64,000 nt of DNA from Catonia carolina (lineage: Eukaryota; Arthropoda; Insecta; Hemiptera; Achilidae): NCBI GenBank assembly GCA_035578175.1, contig JAQMRL010000006.1, positions 64,712,001 to 64,776,000 of the forward strand. The letters are read 5' to 3'. This document shows, in pieces, positions 10,681-22,216 of the stretch. Made by a program: the position numbers and the translations under genes. The notes below the pieces were generated by a model. That model saw only the letters and a list, made by a program, of their open reading frames with translations, was not told the origin of the DNA and did no database searches. The first letter of the stretch is position 1. The number at the start of each line of letters is the position of its first letter.

Positions 10681-10825
10681 GACCAATCGCTAAAAACATG
10701 TTTTTTGGGTTCAGGGGGTCTGAAAACGTATAGATCCGGTGAAAACTCGATTTCGAAAAATCGACATGAAAACAATACTTTCCTTCCTATATATTCATAT
10801 AGGCAAGAGAGAGTAAAAATCAGTT

Positions 10826-11798
10826 TTATTCTTTAATTTTTAATACGAAGAAACAAATTGAGACACAAAATATGTCTCATAGCAACTAGAGAAGGATCAA
10901 CCATATTGAAACAAGACACGCATTAAAATGGGAAAATAATTTTTGTAGTCAAGTGTCATCCATCATTTTGAACACATTGCGCTCCCCATTAAGAAATTAC
11001 GGATTGGTTTATTTTAAGTTGTATCAACATTTTGGTCATCAGAGAATACTTTGAAGTATATAACAAAATTGGTTTTGACGTGTAACTTCCCAACTCTGTT
11101 CGAGAATCGAACCTGTGATTGTCCATCACTAGCCAAGCCTGCTAAACCACTACGTCTAGAGGCAGCGACAATTTTCAAGTTCAAAATAATGCTGAATAAA
11201 AAATGAAGTAACATCCGAGTGAAAAAAAAAACTAGAAAAAGCTAAGGGCATTGCTGACGTCAGCATAATTGTTACTAATAAATAAAGTCAGAAACGCCAA
11301 AACTTAGACACTGATTTTCCTCAAAGCGTTTCCGGCAATGTCAACTGAGACATAAAAATATGTCTTACAGCAGTAAACCTGTTAAAAGTCGTGAGTGAGC
11401 GGCTAACTACTGTGGTGTTTCTATTTCCACAATTCGAAATATAAAGAGGGAAGTGAAGAAGATAATTCTTTATCAACGGTTTGTTTGCCACCTGGTAAAA
11501 AAGGAAACAGTTATATCAAGAAAGTGATGCCGACATGTGAAAAGTTATTACCGATTTGAAAGAAAGGCAAAATTTTAATTGGAAACTTTGTACGTTAAGG
11601 AAAATGTTAAAGGAAATTAAGTTTAATTGGAAAAAGTGTCAGTCACAAAAAAGTACATTAATTGAAAGGCAACATGTGGTTAACAAACGGTACAATTGCA
11701 CGGTAGTAAAATATAGTGTCTCACTGTTGAAGTTGGCAGCACTGTCAGATATCTTTTGCTTCCAGCCAGCCCAACCGTACGCCACAGGCATTCTCGTG
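10826..11798. other. Unassigned sequence with one tRNA-like patch
   Basis: No gene seen. A tRNA-like B-box patch occurs at 11085-11165 and is listed separately. Two AAATATGTCT-type motifs near 10868 and 11355 are the only other repeated element noticed. Confidence 0.4.
11085..11165 (-). repeat. tRNA-like SINE head, degenerate
   Basis: On the minus strand an A-box-like GTAGTGGTTTAGCAGGC is followed about 35 bp later by a B-box GGTTCGATTCTC. Acceptor-stem pairing is not evident, so this is a degenerate tRNA-derived repeat rather than a tRNA gene. Confidence 0.45.
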
Positions 11799-11799
11799 A

Positions 11800-11938
11800 C
11801 CCACTATCTATACTGTGGGTGTTCTGGTACCTTAACGGTAGTTTTAACGTGTTAAGATTTCCAAACCCTAGCCGGGAATCGAACCCGGGACCATACGCTT
11901 GTAGGCTAATGCGCTAGTCACTAAGCCACGGAGGCGGT
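11800..11938 (-). mobile_element. Family S2 tRNA-derived SINE
   Basis: Reverse-complemented, the head reads GCCTCCGTGGCTTAGTGACT, continuing AGCGC (A box), and later GGGTTCGATTCCCGGC (B box). Related copies at 24230-24356 and 63415-63545 share this head and a short body containing GTGGGTG. The anticodon-arm region varies between copies, and the body beyond the tRNA part is shared. That identifies a short SINE rather than a tRNA gene. Confidence 0.7.
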
Positions 11939-12182
11939 TTGAAAATACATTATTCCATTATTTTTTTTCAAAAGTTCTTTGTAAATGTTCGGTTATCCGG
12001 ACGTTGACAATTTATGCATAAATTAAGTGCGTCCGGTAAACCGGATTGTCAGATATAATATAAAAATGACAACATGACAGGTATCCTATAAAAATATTGA
12101 AAATTGTTGTTGATTTTAAAATACATGTCATATGTAATAATTTGAAACTTGTATTGTGCCTGTAATAAAAGTAGGGAAGATT

Positions 12183-14063
12183 ATTATTAAAATGTACCGT
12201 GTTTTAAAACACGTGATTTAGTGTTTCCTTTGAACAGGATTTAATTTTAAAAAAAAAAATTCTTTAATTTTATTTAAGGTATGATTTTGTTGTTCGTGAG
12301 GTAGTGTGAGTGATTAAAACGTATTCCAAGTAGATGTCTCCATTCTTCTACTCCATTCAGCGGTAATAACCTGTAAATTTCACTCAACCACTTACCTGTT
12401 TTAAAATAATCTATATTAAAGGTTGCCTCCACCAGGACGTCGTAGAACGGCCCAACGTCCAAGACCTGAAATTTCCTACGAAGGAATTTAAAAAAAAATA
12501 CTTTGGGGGAAGTTTTGATTGGAGAGTCAAAACCCTGTTTCAAGTTGTTACTGTGAAATATCAGCTCAGATTTCTCTAGAGAGCCACTGTTCTCGCTTTG
12601 TGGTTTGCGAAAAAGTACGGCTGTTTTCAGATTACGGAATCCTTTCAGACAGTGAACATAAATTTTGTAACCAAAACATATTGCAACTTAATAAAAATCA
12701 CCATACAAGGCCATTTGTGAATATATCTTGGAGAAACAAGAAATTTCAGTAAATTCCCCAAGACATATACCTTTTTGTGTTTATAAATAAGCAAACACGG
12801 TGCAGTGTTTAATATGGAGGTTCAAAAATAAATTTGTAGGTACAGTATCTCTAAAACAGTACCCAGAAGCGTTATAACTGTACTGAATAACGTTCATTCA
12901 AGTATCACCCATTATGAATACAATTCAATGTTGGAGTACATCCATCTGAAAAACTTATTTCTAAGACTAGACTAACAAAACAGGAAGATATTCTTTTAAA
13001 ATAAAAAACAAGAGACGAATTTCAGTTTAACATTTTATAATTAAAATTTTAAATAATATTTCTTCTTTTTTTTTAAATTTGAACAGAATTAAATTATTTT
13101 TGTTAATTATTTTTATTTTTATATATTTTTAACGTATTTAAAGTAGGTATTTAATTTAAAGTTTTTAACATTTTATAATTAAAATTGTGTTTTTATTATT
13201 AGCCCATTATTATTATTTTTAATATTATTATTATTATTATTATTATTTAATCAAAAAAACTAAATGATTTCACTAATTCTACATGATTTTTTTTTTATTT
13301 ACTATTATTTAACTATATTTTTGTTTTATATTTTCCATTTAAAATGGTTCTAAAAAAAAAGGTTATTTTTTTCTTTTCTTCATTTTTTTTTTTATTTAGT
13401 TGTACAAAAGAAAATTAAAAGAAAATTACCTTTTTTAGTGAGTATCCAATCACAGCACCTTAGAAGTACGAACTTTTACGCGTACACAATAGGAAAAACA
13501 CTCTGACGATCTTCTGCACACACACGGCTGATCGGGGCGCTAATTACCGGCGTACGGAGGGGGAAAACCAATCAAACTAGCCGTTATGAAAGGCGTTGGC
13601 AAACCGACTTAAAACAAACACGTTAATTGGCTGCAAAAAGTGCTGAAGTAACTGTAGGCCCCTCTACAAAAAGTACGTAGAGGTGGAACTAAAAACTGTT
13701 CCCAGGCTCTGGAATTGCAAAGTAAGGGCTTTAAACAGTGAGAACTGAAAATAGGCCTTTAGGCCTCCTTATTTCCCACGAGAAAACGCGATGTAAAAAC
13801 ATGTGTAATATAACCAACTAGAATAAACTAATAAAACGTGATTTCTTTATGAAATAATAAAAATTATTGAAAAGAAATACGTTATGTAAAATTACAAACT
13901 CTTATTCATAATAAAATAATATTTTTCTTCCTTAACGAATAAAGAAAAAAAACACCATTTTAATTATTTTAGAAAGACAAAAATTTGATCAACTCCAAGG
14001 GTCTAGGGAGATTTCCAACAAAAGTCGAAAATTTGGAATAGTAAAGTCAAAAACTTTACACGA
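12183..14063. repeat. Duplicated block, copy 2
   Basis: Second copy of the block at 2935-5413, same orientation, shorter because it lacks the 3897-4490 segment. The core at 13440-13800 is less AT-rich and more conserved. It includes GGCGTACGGAGGGGGAAAAC-type sequence, the inverted pair TACGTAGAGG/CCTCTACAAAA and AACTGTTCCCAGGCTC. The minus strand carries the better-preserved relic reading frame (12274-12787). Confidence 0.7.
12274..12787 (-). pseudogene. Relic reading frame, copy 2, unidentified
   Basis: About 170 codons in one frame interrupted by a single TAA after MALYGDFY. It runs from ICLGEFTEISCFSK through HCLKGFRNLKTAVLFRKPQS, GFDSPIKTSPKVFFFKFL, FQVLDVGPFYDVLVEATFNI and GKWLSEIYRLLPLNGVEEWR to HLLGIRF. 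In sequence this AT-rich such openness is unlikely by chance, and copy 1 shares the frame with different disabling changes. I recognise no family: a piece of a transposon or captured host protein is possible. No start codon, signal peptide or membrane segment is evident. Confidence 0.5.
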
Positions 14064-14640
14064 ATGTTGACACTAAGTAAAAGATATTGACGTCCTGTTT
14101 TACAGACGTTGATACTGAAAGGGTTGAGTTAGACTAACTTCGGGACCCGATAAGAAACTCTAGCATCAAATGTAAAAATGTTTCTTTCAATTTGTCTTTT
14201 ATTACTACAAGTTTAATTATTTAATTGTTCCATTAAATCCAATATTAACTTCTCCATTAGTATTACGGTACTGTTTACTAACGTGTAAATACACAAGAGG
14301 GTCAATTTACGGATCACCCAGTGTTTAACTGACATACATACAAGTATCAGTAGGTACATGTACATATCTCCCAACATCTATCTACATGAGGGAGGACACG
14401 TCCGCGTGACATTCATGACCATGTAATAATAAATTATCATGTGCGCATGTTTACTAAATGATAACCACTTGCAAACGTCCACTGTTTGTTTTGTCAGTGC
14501 GTAGTGTACAGTTTGTAAAGCTTGTACGTTTCAATTTCATATCATTATCTATTTTGTAGTATAGATACATAGAATATTATAAAGATTTATCTAATTTCTG
14601 TTAAGTAGTAATCATTTTTTGTTATATAATACTTTATTAC
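14064..14640. other. No feature recognised
   Basis: Mixed AT-rich sequence with nothing I can name. Confidence 0.45.
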
Positions 14641-14887
14641 AAACAGTAAACCAGAAAAACAAGAACTACAAAGAAAGAAGAATTACATAGGACGTGGGTG
14701 CTAGGAAAATAACTTTATTTTGATTCACAAATAAAATCATTGTATAAAAATCACTTTCATGAGATGTGCAAACAGTAAACGAGAAAACAAGAATTACAAG
14801 GAAAGAAAAATTACATACGAAGTGGGTGCTATTAAAATAATTCTGATTTACAAATTAAATCATTGTATAAAAATCACTTTCATCAAA
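14641..14887. repeat. 129-bp tandem duplication
   Basis: AAACAGTAAACCAGAAAAAC at 14641 recurs as AAACAGTAAACGAGAAAACA at 14770. The following sequence is parallel to ATTGTATAAAAATCACTTTC in each copy. Confidence 0.8.
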
Positions 14888-15103
14888 CGACTTTCATGGC
14901 TAATTACAATTTTTAAAAGGCTTACTTTGATTTATGGCATAAACCATTAGTGATTTATTTATTTACTCATTACTATATCTACTCTAAGACGAATAGAATG
15001 ACTATATATAATAGAATATTAGAATAATAGAATACAATAATAGAATAATAATAATAATAATAATAGAATACAATAGAATATATATATAAATAATAGAATG
15101 AAT

Positions 15104-15619
15104 ATTTTTGTTTCCAAATTCCGACTTTGATTTCTTGACTTCCGGTCGAAACCGGAACTTCAAACCCAATGATTTCTGTATCTAATCTACACTTTCAGAG
15201 AAATCAAATGGCACTATTTTTGTTTCCAAATTCCGGCTTTGATTTCTTGACTTCCGGTCGAAACCGGAACTTCAAACCCAATGATTTCTGTATCTAATCT
15301 ACACTTTCAGAGAAATCAAAGGACACTATTTTTGTTTCCAAATTCCGACTTTGATTTCTTGACTTCCGGTCGAAACCGGAATTTCAAACCCAATGATTTC
15401 TGTATCTAATCTACACTTTCAGAGAAATCAAATGGCACTATTTTTGTTTCCAAATTCCGGCTTTGATTTCTTGACTTCCGGTCGAAACCAGAACTTCAAA
15501 CCCAATGATTTCAGTATCTAATCTACACTTTCAGAGAAATCAAATGGCACTATTTTTGTTTCCAAATTCAGACTGATTTCTGCATTTAATCTACACTTTC
15601 AGAGAAATCAAATTATACT
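15104..15619. repeat. 112-bp tandem array, four full units plus one short
   Basis: Units start ATTTTTGTTTCCAAATTC at 15104, 15216, 15328, 15440 and 15552, with exactly 112 bp spacing. The last is shortened to 68 bp by an internal deletion. Each full unit contains the palindromic core TTCCGGTCGAAACCGGAA; the fourth has one base changed in it. Units differ by only a few bases, implying recent amplification or homogenisation. Confidence 0.95.
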
Positions 15620-16029
15620 ATTTTTGTTTCCAAATTCCGACTTCGAATACTTCACTTCTGGTTTTGGGCCACTTGCGGTTGAAAAAGGAACTTTAAAACC
15701 AATCTAAGCCCACTAACTTTTTTAATAGATTACGAATCCGAAAACAGTTTGTTGCTGTCGTTTGTAGTTTCTGACATCTAGGTGTGACGGACGGACAGAC
15801 AAAGGAAAATTTTAATAATTCCACAAAATGCATACAACGCTCACGTTTAAAACGCGGTATATATTTTAAATTTCATATTGTGCAAATCACCCACGTTTAA
15901 TTAAAAATTGTGAGTAATGAGTTAAGTGGACCCATAACTGGTATCTCAACACTTCTTAGAATACAACATACTATTATGAGCTGTTAAAAAATCATTGCAG
16001 GTAGTACTGAAACTTTGAAGGCTTACATA

Positions 16030-17480
16030 TAGCTTACCTAGAAGAGATACCACAAAGGGACCCGATACGAACATTTTCATCAAAATAGGTCAACCAAAAG
16101 TATGGTGCGGTTCCAAGCTCCGTGTAGTTGCGGGGTGAAGGGCACGGGTGAGGTATAATGAATGAGCGACGCATGTCAGGAGAACAATTGTTGTATTACT
16201 CTGATACAAAACATTCGTTTTCAAACTTTACGTATTTATCAATTTGTTTGTATTTATTACATTTATTTATTTACGTACATATTTTGATATAAATTGGTAA
16301 GTTAAATATTATGAATCCGACCAAGTTAATAACCCGGTAGGTATTTGTTAAATTAATGCGCCGGATAGGAATATTTTTTTAGTCTAGTTAGTACACGCTA
16401 CCACTACAAATGCATCAGCTGCGAAACACTACTAAGTTATTCATTCTCCCACTATTATAACAACGCACTGCATTCCTTCCAACTACTCGGAGAGCTGGGA
16501 CTCAAGAAATTACAGTTTGTTCATGCGATTTTCTCAAAAAAGTCTTTTAATTTTTTTTAAATAACTCTATTTACTACATTTTTTATATCTACAAGATATT
16601 TATATCTACAAGATAGTGCAGCGCCATATTTGCTGAAATTCTTGAGGGGGGCCTGTGCTCTCGTGGTAAATAATACTACAAGAAAGAATTTTTTTTAAGA
16701 TTACGGCCTTACTATCTATTTAACAAAATGTATATAATCGAAGTTGTAGATAGTTAAAAATACAACTTTTATTTTAAAACATTTTTCTGTGGCCCTTAGT
16801 TTAGCGTCAATTTATGATTTTCTATACTGTCCTCATTGAATTCGGTAAAACATTGTTTTACAGCCTTAGAATGCATTTTGAGAAACGAAAACTGACGCTA
16901 TAGAAAATTTAAAAAATCTACAACTTTTATTTCAAGCATTTTTTTCTACCACGCCTAACTTTAACGTCAATATTATAAATAATTTTCCCCATTTTCTCAT
17001 CAAAATATCAATTTCCAACGGAAGTTTATATTCATTGTTTACATTGGAAAGATAAATTTGTGACAGTGTTTCCACACCATATTTATTAATAATTCCATTA
17101 AAAATCTAAACTGAAGTTGTAGATAATTAAAAATACAACTTTTATTTTAAAACATTTTTTCTATGGCTTTTAGTTTAGGATCAATTTGTGATTTTCTATA
17201 TTTTCTCACTGAAATCGGTAAAACATGGGATTTTTTCTATAATTGCGGCCTTGGAATGCATTTTGAGACAAGAAAATATAAAACTGACGTTATAAAAAAT
17301 AAAAAAAACAACTTATTTTATTTCAAGCATTTTTTCTACCACGCTTAACTTTAACGTCAATTATTAGTGATTTTCCGCATTTTATAATCAAAATATCAAA
17401 ATCCAACGGAGGTTCATATTCATTGTTTACATTGGCAGGATAAAGTCGTAACAGTTTTCCCGCAGATTTATTAATAATTC
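16030..17480 (-). repeat. Family A copy A3 with extra monomers and nested MITE
   Basis: Reverse-oriented family A. After the tail segment (ACGAACATTTTCATCAAAAT) comes MITE M1, then the body resumes at CGATTTTCTCAAAAAAG. Four tandem monomers follow, recognisable by TTTAGCGTCAATTTATGATT-like motifs at about 16800, 16970, 17172 and 17348, spaced 170-200 bp. Copy A2 has only two monomers, so monomer number varies between copies. Confidence 0.7.
16103..16510. mobile_element. MITE M1, 408 bp, unoccupied mariner target
   Basis: TA-flanked (16101-16102 and 16511-16512) element with imperfect terminal inverted repeats extending about 60 bp: GGTTCCAAGCTCCGTGTAGT against, from the right end, GAGTCCCAGCTCTCCGAGTA. 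It interrupts family A copy A3. Its interior is collinear with the reverse complement of 47623-49291 minus the mariner there. At the homologous target it has a single TA (CAATTGTTGTATTACTCTGA). Non-coding. Confidence 0.85.
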
Positions 17481-18839
17481 TATTTTAATAATTAAACAAG
17501 GTACATAACTTTCTATTCTGACACCAAAGGAAATGAACGTAGTTCCACCAAATAACTCAGAGAGATGTAATTTTAATTATTAATATAAGTAATCTTACCA
17601 GACCAATACTGAATAAAATGTCACGAAAACGCACCTGAAACGAGACAAACAAACAAATTCATTAATAAAATTGTAATTACACAAATAGTTTATGAAAAAA
17701 AGCAATAATTATTTTATACTAAAAGAATGTGGGGGGGTGTGGGAATTGCCTACATGCCCTACAAGTTACAATATTGCTACAACATTTAGACCATGATATT
17801 TTTTTGTATTTTGGTTATTTATTTGTTATGCGTAAATAATTAATAATTATAATTAAAAAGACAGTTAAAAATAATTCCGTCAAAAAACAACGAATTCAAA
17901 ACACTATGAAATTCTATTAATTATTTAAAACGTTTTAGTATTTAATTTGTTACACAATATTGTGAACCTAAAGTCAAAGTTCATGGGATTTTATATTCTG
18001 GATTTGTTTTTTCGATATTGTAATCAAAATTTCGCGTAGGTATATTATTCTGTATTTTATTTATTCATTTAGTATAAAACATTTTATTTTAAATAAACGT
18101 ATTTATAAACATCACAGAGGTCAAAACATCGACGGCTGTTTCGACTTCTATCTTCTTTTTCACTTCTGCCTGACTAATTATAATGTTCAACGTAAATGAA
18201 CAGATTGTAACGTAACAGTAAACAAAATTTAAAATATAATGGAGTTTTTTGAAAACAAGTTATTTTATTGACTTTTCAGTTTAATAATAATTATCCTTTT
18301 TAAAAAAAACTGATTATATTTTACGTAATAAGAAAAATACGGTATTTTAATATTTCAGATACTTATAAAAAGTACGTGCAAATGAGTTTTAAAAATTAAA
18401 ATTAAAAGGTACAAAAAATAAAGACCGAGAGAGAAATGAACGGCTAAAAACAAAATTGTAAAAGTGGTTTCGTTCCGTCTGCTTTACGTTTCTTTACGAA
18501 CGAGTGGAAATCAAATAATTAAAAGGCAGAGGTACATTTTGCATAACAATTAACAAATTACCAAAAAAACCGTCTTGAGACGTTTCTAAGAGTTCAAAAA
18601 AAATTAATTAATTTTCAAAGGTCTAAATGAAGACAATATTATGCCGTTAAAATGAAAATCTAAAAAAAGTTTAATGAAATGTTAATTACAAGATATTTCT
18701 AAGTGGGTTTGAAGTATATCCGCATTGATTTATTAACAAAAAATATTGAAATTAAAATTTACACAATACATTAAAAAAACTATTTTTTTTTTAAATAACT
18801 GTTCAATCAGTCCACGACAATCCAGCTACAGCGTCTGAG
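17481..18839. other. AT-rich sequence, no feature recognised
   Basis: A G-run (GTGGGGGGGTGTGGG) near 17730 is the only compositional oddity. No reading frame or repeat recognised. Confidence 0.5.
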
Positions 18840-20410
18840 TACCTGCAACAAATTACAACGACTGGGAAAAGAAATGGCGCATGAAAACAAACGAAAAAAA
18901 ATCCCTTTCATGAGACGACGCCTCTCATGGCTGGTGGCAATTTTAAAAAGGCTTACCTTTTTGACTTATGAAAAAAACCATTAGTGATTTCTGTATCTAC
19001 AGTTGAGAGGAATCGAAACCACACTATTTTAGTTTCCAAATTCCGACTTTGATTTTATGAAATTACGATTCTGGGGCACTCACTTATGGTCGAAACGGGA
19101 ACTTCAAACCCAATGATTTTTGTATCTACTCTTTAAGAGAAATTGAACACTATTTTTGTTTTCAAATTCCGAATTGTATTTCTTAATTTCAAGTTTTGGT
19201 GCACTTCCGGTCGACAGCGGAACATCAAACCCAATCCAGATATACTAACTCTTTGTGTAGATAACGAATCTGAAAACCGTTTGTTTCTACTTCTTTTAGT
19301 TAGGCTCTTCACTTCTGGTTTGGCCACTTTTGGTCGAAACCGAAACTTCAAACTTAATGATTTCTGCATCTACTCCTAAATGACACTATTTTTGTTTCCA
19401 AATTTGGACTTTGATTTTTTGAGTTCCGGTTTTAGGCCACTTCCGGAACTTTAAACTCAATCCAGGCCCACTGACGTTTTGCATTGATTACGAATGCGAA
19501 AACCGTTTGTTGCTCTCTAGTAGTTTCTAACCTTTATTACTTGAGTTCCGGTTTTGGGCCACTTCCGGTTAAAACCGGAATTACAAACCCAATCCAGACT
19601 TACTAACTTTTTGTGTAGATTACGAATCCGAAAACAGTTTGTTTGTACCTCTTGTTGTATCTGACTTAGATTCTTGACTTCCGGTTTTGGGCCACTTCTG
19701 ATCGAAATCGAAACTTCAAACTCAATTATTTCTGCATCTACTCCTGAAGAGGAAACGACTGACACTATTTTTGTTTCCAAATTTCGACTTCGATTTCTTG
19801 ATTTCCGGTTTTAGGCCACTTCCAGAACTTCAAACTCAATCCAGGCCCACTGACTTTGTATTGATTACGAATCCGAAAACCGTTTCTTGCTCTCTACAGT
19901 ACATCCCACAGAACCGTGCAGCAGATATAAGCAGGTTGAAAGTCAGTACAAAGGATACGTAATCATGTTTCACTCTACCAACGCCTTCATTCAAAACAAC
20001 CGGCGACCGACCAAATGTTTTATAATAGGCCTACTCTATGAATTCTTTGTACTGTTACTTTCGTATTTTGTATTTAGTATATGATTCAAATAGTATATAG
20101 CAAATTTCATCTGATACGCAAAGATCATTTTTTGTAACTAGAATGGATCGCGCTAAATTCAATCACAATTTTAGTACATTTGTTTTGACGTGCTGCACGG
20201 TTTCATGGGAAATAGAGTATAGTAGTTTTTAACTTTTATAACTTGATTTCCGGTTTTGGGCCACTTCCGGTCAAAAACGGAACTACAAACCCAATTTAGG
20301 CGCACACTATCTTTTTGAGTAAATTATGAAACCGAAAACCGTTTGTTGCTATCTCTATTAGTTTCTGACAACTGGGTGTGATGGAAGGACAAAGGCGAAT
20401 AATAAATAAC
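18840..20410. repeat. Family C repeat copy C2, diverged
   Basis: Older relative of 14641-15795. It has TTTCATGAGACGACG...GGCTGGTGGCAATTT, ACCATTAGTGATTT, and then at least six diverged units built on TTCCGGTTTTGGGCCACTTC and GGAACTTCAAACCCAATCC. CGAATCCGAAAACCGTTTGT-like motifs lie near 19265, 19490, 19620, 19866 and 20330. Spacing is irregular and identity lower than in C1. The 60-90-codon open frames within it follow from the repeats and are not genes. Confidence 0.65.
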
Positions 20411-21499
20411 AAATTTTTTTAAATTGCCTGCTATTAACAAACTTTTTCTTAATGCATACTTGTACCAAGTCTACAAAGTATCAATCTCATATGACTTACT
20501 CCTACTAAACTCAAATGTTTTGAGATAACTTCTAAACTACTCATAATTTAAAATAGGATTGCCCGATGTCCGATATTTTACAGGTGTATTCTTCAAAAAT
20601 AAACATTTGAAAAAGCGCAATTAACTTATTTAACTGTCCGCCAACGTTATATCCAAAATTTTAATCATTAAATGGTTTATATTTTGAGACGTTTCATTCT
20701 TTTCTGTAATTATTGTTCCCTTAGGATAACACTCTTAATAAATCATGTTCAATTCAGCTGTAAATAACAGCAGTTGGTTGTATGTTCCGGTGTTAAATTA
20801 TAAAAAATAAAAAACAACCCTTAGGTTATATCATGTATTAAGCTATTAAAACAATTCATCTGAAACTTTTACAAAGGTTAAACTTTTTAAAAGGGATCAT
20901 TTGTCATCCGAAAATTGGTTTATTTTTAGATTAATTAACATGTAAGTAGAAAAGATTTTAGGTGTTTGTAAGTTTGTTACTTAAGATGGTTTATGGAACA
21001 GATAAGATGGGAAATTGGTTGTTGAATAAGTTAAGTATGTGTTATGGTGGCTTACTCAAGACGTATGTGGTTAAACTCTTATTAGAGGTACTCCAAAATC
21101 TTGTGGCTCATAAAGTAAAAATTTAATCTAACGTTATAACGTAAACGACTGCTTGAAGTATTAATATTAATCGTTCATGTCTTAAATCATAACATGAATT
21201 TTTTTAATATTAAAAATGTTATTTTGTTATTATGTAACTCCGTAGCAGTCGGTCTGCTCATCGTATATAAACTATCAAATATTACCAAAACTTCTTACAC
21301 GAAATCGCTTAAGTTGGTGAGAAAACAAGGCGGCCTTACGTTTTTGAACGAGTAAATTAACAAAAAAGTAGACTAATCTGCAGTTGTAAATTTTTGAAAA
21401 AGTTCTCTGGTAATGTTCAGCTACTACTTTCACAAATTTACGTTAGAAGTGTTGGGGGTAACGAAGGTTAATTGAATCTAAAATCAGTGCCAACTAGAT
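20411..21499. other. No feature recognised
   Basis: AT-rich, without recognisable coding or repeat structure. Confidence 0.45.
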
Positions 21500-21672
21500 T
21501 GTCTTTTTTTGGTTTAACGTCTGACTGTTTTGCAAATACTGTTAATACAGACATTGAGAAAAAGGTAAGTAATGAAAAAATGCCAGACTTGACCGGGATT
21601 CGAATACGGGACCCCCACGTAGATGCCAGTTCCGCTAACCTCTACGTTAACCAGGTAATCGGCTGTTTCTTG
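21500..21672 (-). mobile_element. Family S3 tRNA-derived SINE
   Basis: Minus-strand order: degenerate tRNA head (GTTAACGTAGAGGTTAGCGG; B-box-like GTATTCGAATCCCGGTC), then the body (GGCATTTTTTCATTAC, GTATTAACAGTATTTGC) ending GACGTTAAACC. The body matches 40240-40435, 50210-50310 and 60130-60258. Confidence 0.65.
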
Positions 21673-21964
21673 CCACTTAACTTATTCGTTCCACCGTATA
21701 GAAATACCTAGTTAATTTTCACCCTTAATCTAGGAATTGAAAATTTTAACTCAATTTTTTCTTCATATTTAAGTAATAAAGCCTTACGTAAAGTTCAAAC
21801 TATCATCTCTACAACTTTTAGAGTAAACTAAATTATACCGATTCACAATTTTACTATAATGTATTTATTATACTTATAAATATCGATCTAAAGCTGTACT
21901 TTTATCCAACTGCAAGAAACTTAAATTATTTTGGAGGAAAAAATATTATAAAAACGCGAGTCCG

Positions 21965-22216
21965 ATGTTTAGCTATGATTTTCACAGATTAAGGTTCCTG
22001 GTTCAAATCCTAGTAAACTTTTATACAAATTTGAATACTAGATAGTGATTACCGAAGTTTTTTGACAGTAAAAGTTCACAATTAACCATACTCTCTCAGG
22101 AATGATCGGCTTAAGTCTGCACAAGACTATACACCTTATTTACACGTCATACACATCATCCTCATCTGATTGGGTGATAGGGTTGCTTATTGTTCCTAAA
22201 GTTAATAGATTCGAAC
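21965..22216 (+). mobile_element. Family S1 tRNA-derived SINE, 5'-damaged
   Basis: Contains the B box GGTTCAAATCCTAG and the body shared with 34310-34605 and 52458-52768: TTTGAATACTAGA, ACTCTCTCAGGAATG, CACAAGACTA and TTTACACGTCATACACATCA. The tRNA-like 5' half is eroded. Confidence 0.75.

Larger units (their letters stand above)
9868..10825 (+). repeat. Family A copy A2, long copy
   Basis: Interspersed repeat of unknown class, about 950 bp. It starts with CTGGTGTGAAACACTCACAC and ends near TATATATTCATATAGGCAAG. Inside are two tandem monomers of about 176 bp, each with CGCTAAACTA.GC, AAAGTTGTAGA and TAAAATGCATA. A single-copy tail follows (TTCCGGTTGACCGATTTTGA, GTTCAGGGGGTCTGAAAACG). Seven other copies lie in this window. 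It has no coding sequence. Tandem subrepeats and a hairpin suggest a Helitron- or satellite-like origin, but I saw no diagnostic ends. Confidence 0.75.
14641..15795. repeat. Family C repeat copy C1
   Basis: Composite repeat with the same parts, in order, as 18840-20410. A head has TTTCATGGCTAATTACAATT and AACCATTAGTGATTT. Tandem units are built on CTTCCGGTCGAAACCGGAAC. A tail carries CGAATCCGAAAACAGTTTGT and GTGTGACGGACGGACAGAC. Sub-features here are a 129-bp direct duplication (14641-14887), an AATAG-type minisatellite (about 14990-15100) and the 112-bp array. Confidence 0.75.

Noticed and set aside
11970..12055. Possible Tigger-like end (GGTTATCCGGACGTTGACAA)
   Set aside because: The nearby CCGGTAAACCGGATTGTC does not make a convincing inverted pair and no TA-flanked boundaries were found.
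19133..20084. Several 60-90-codon frames on both strands
   Set aside because: They arise from the tandem units of family C; similar frames recur because the repeat recurs.
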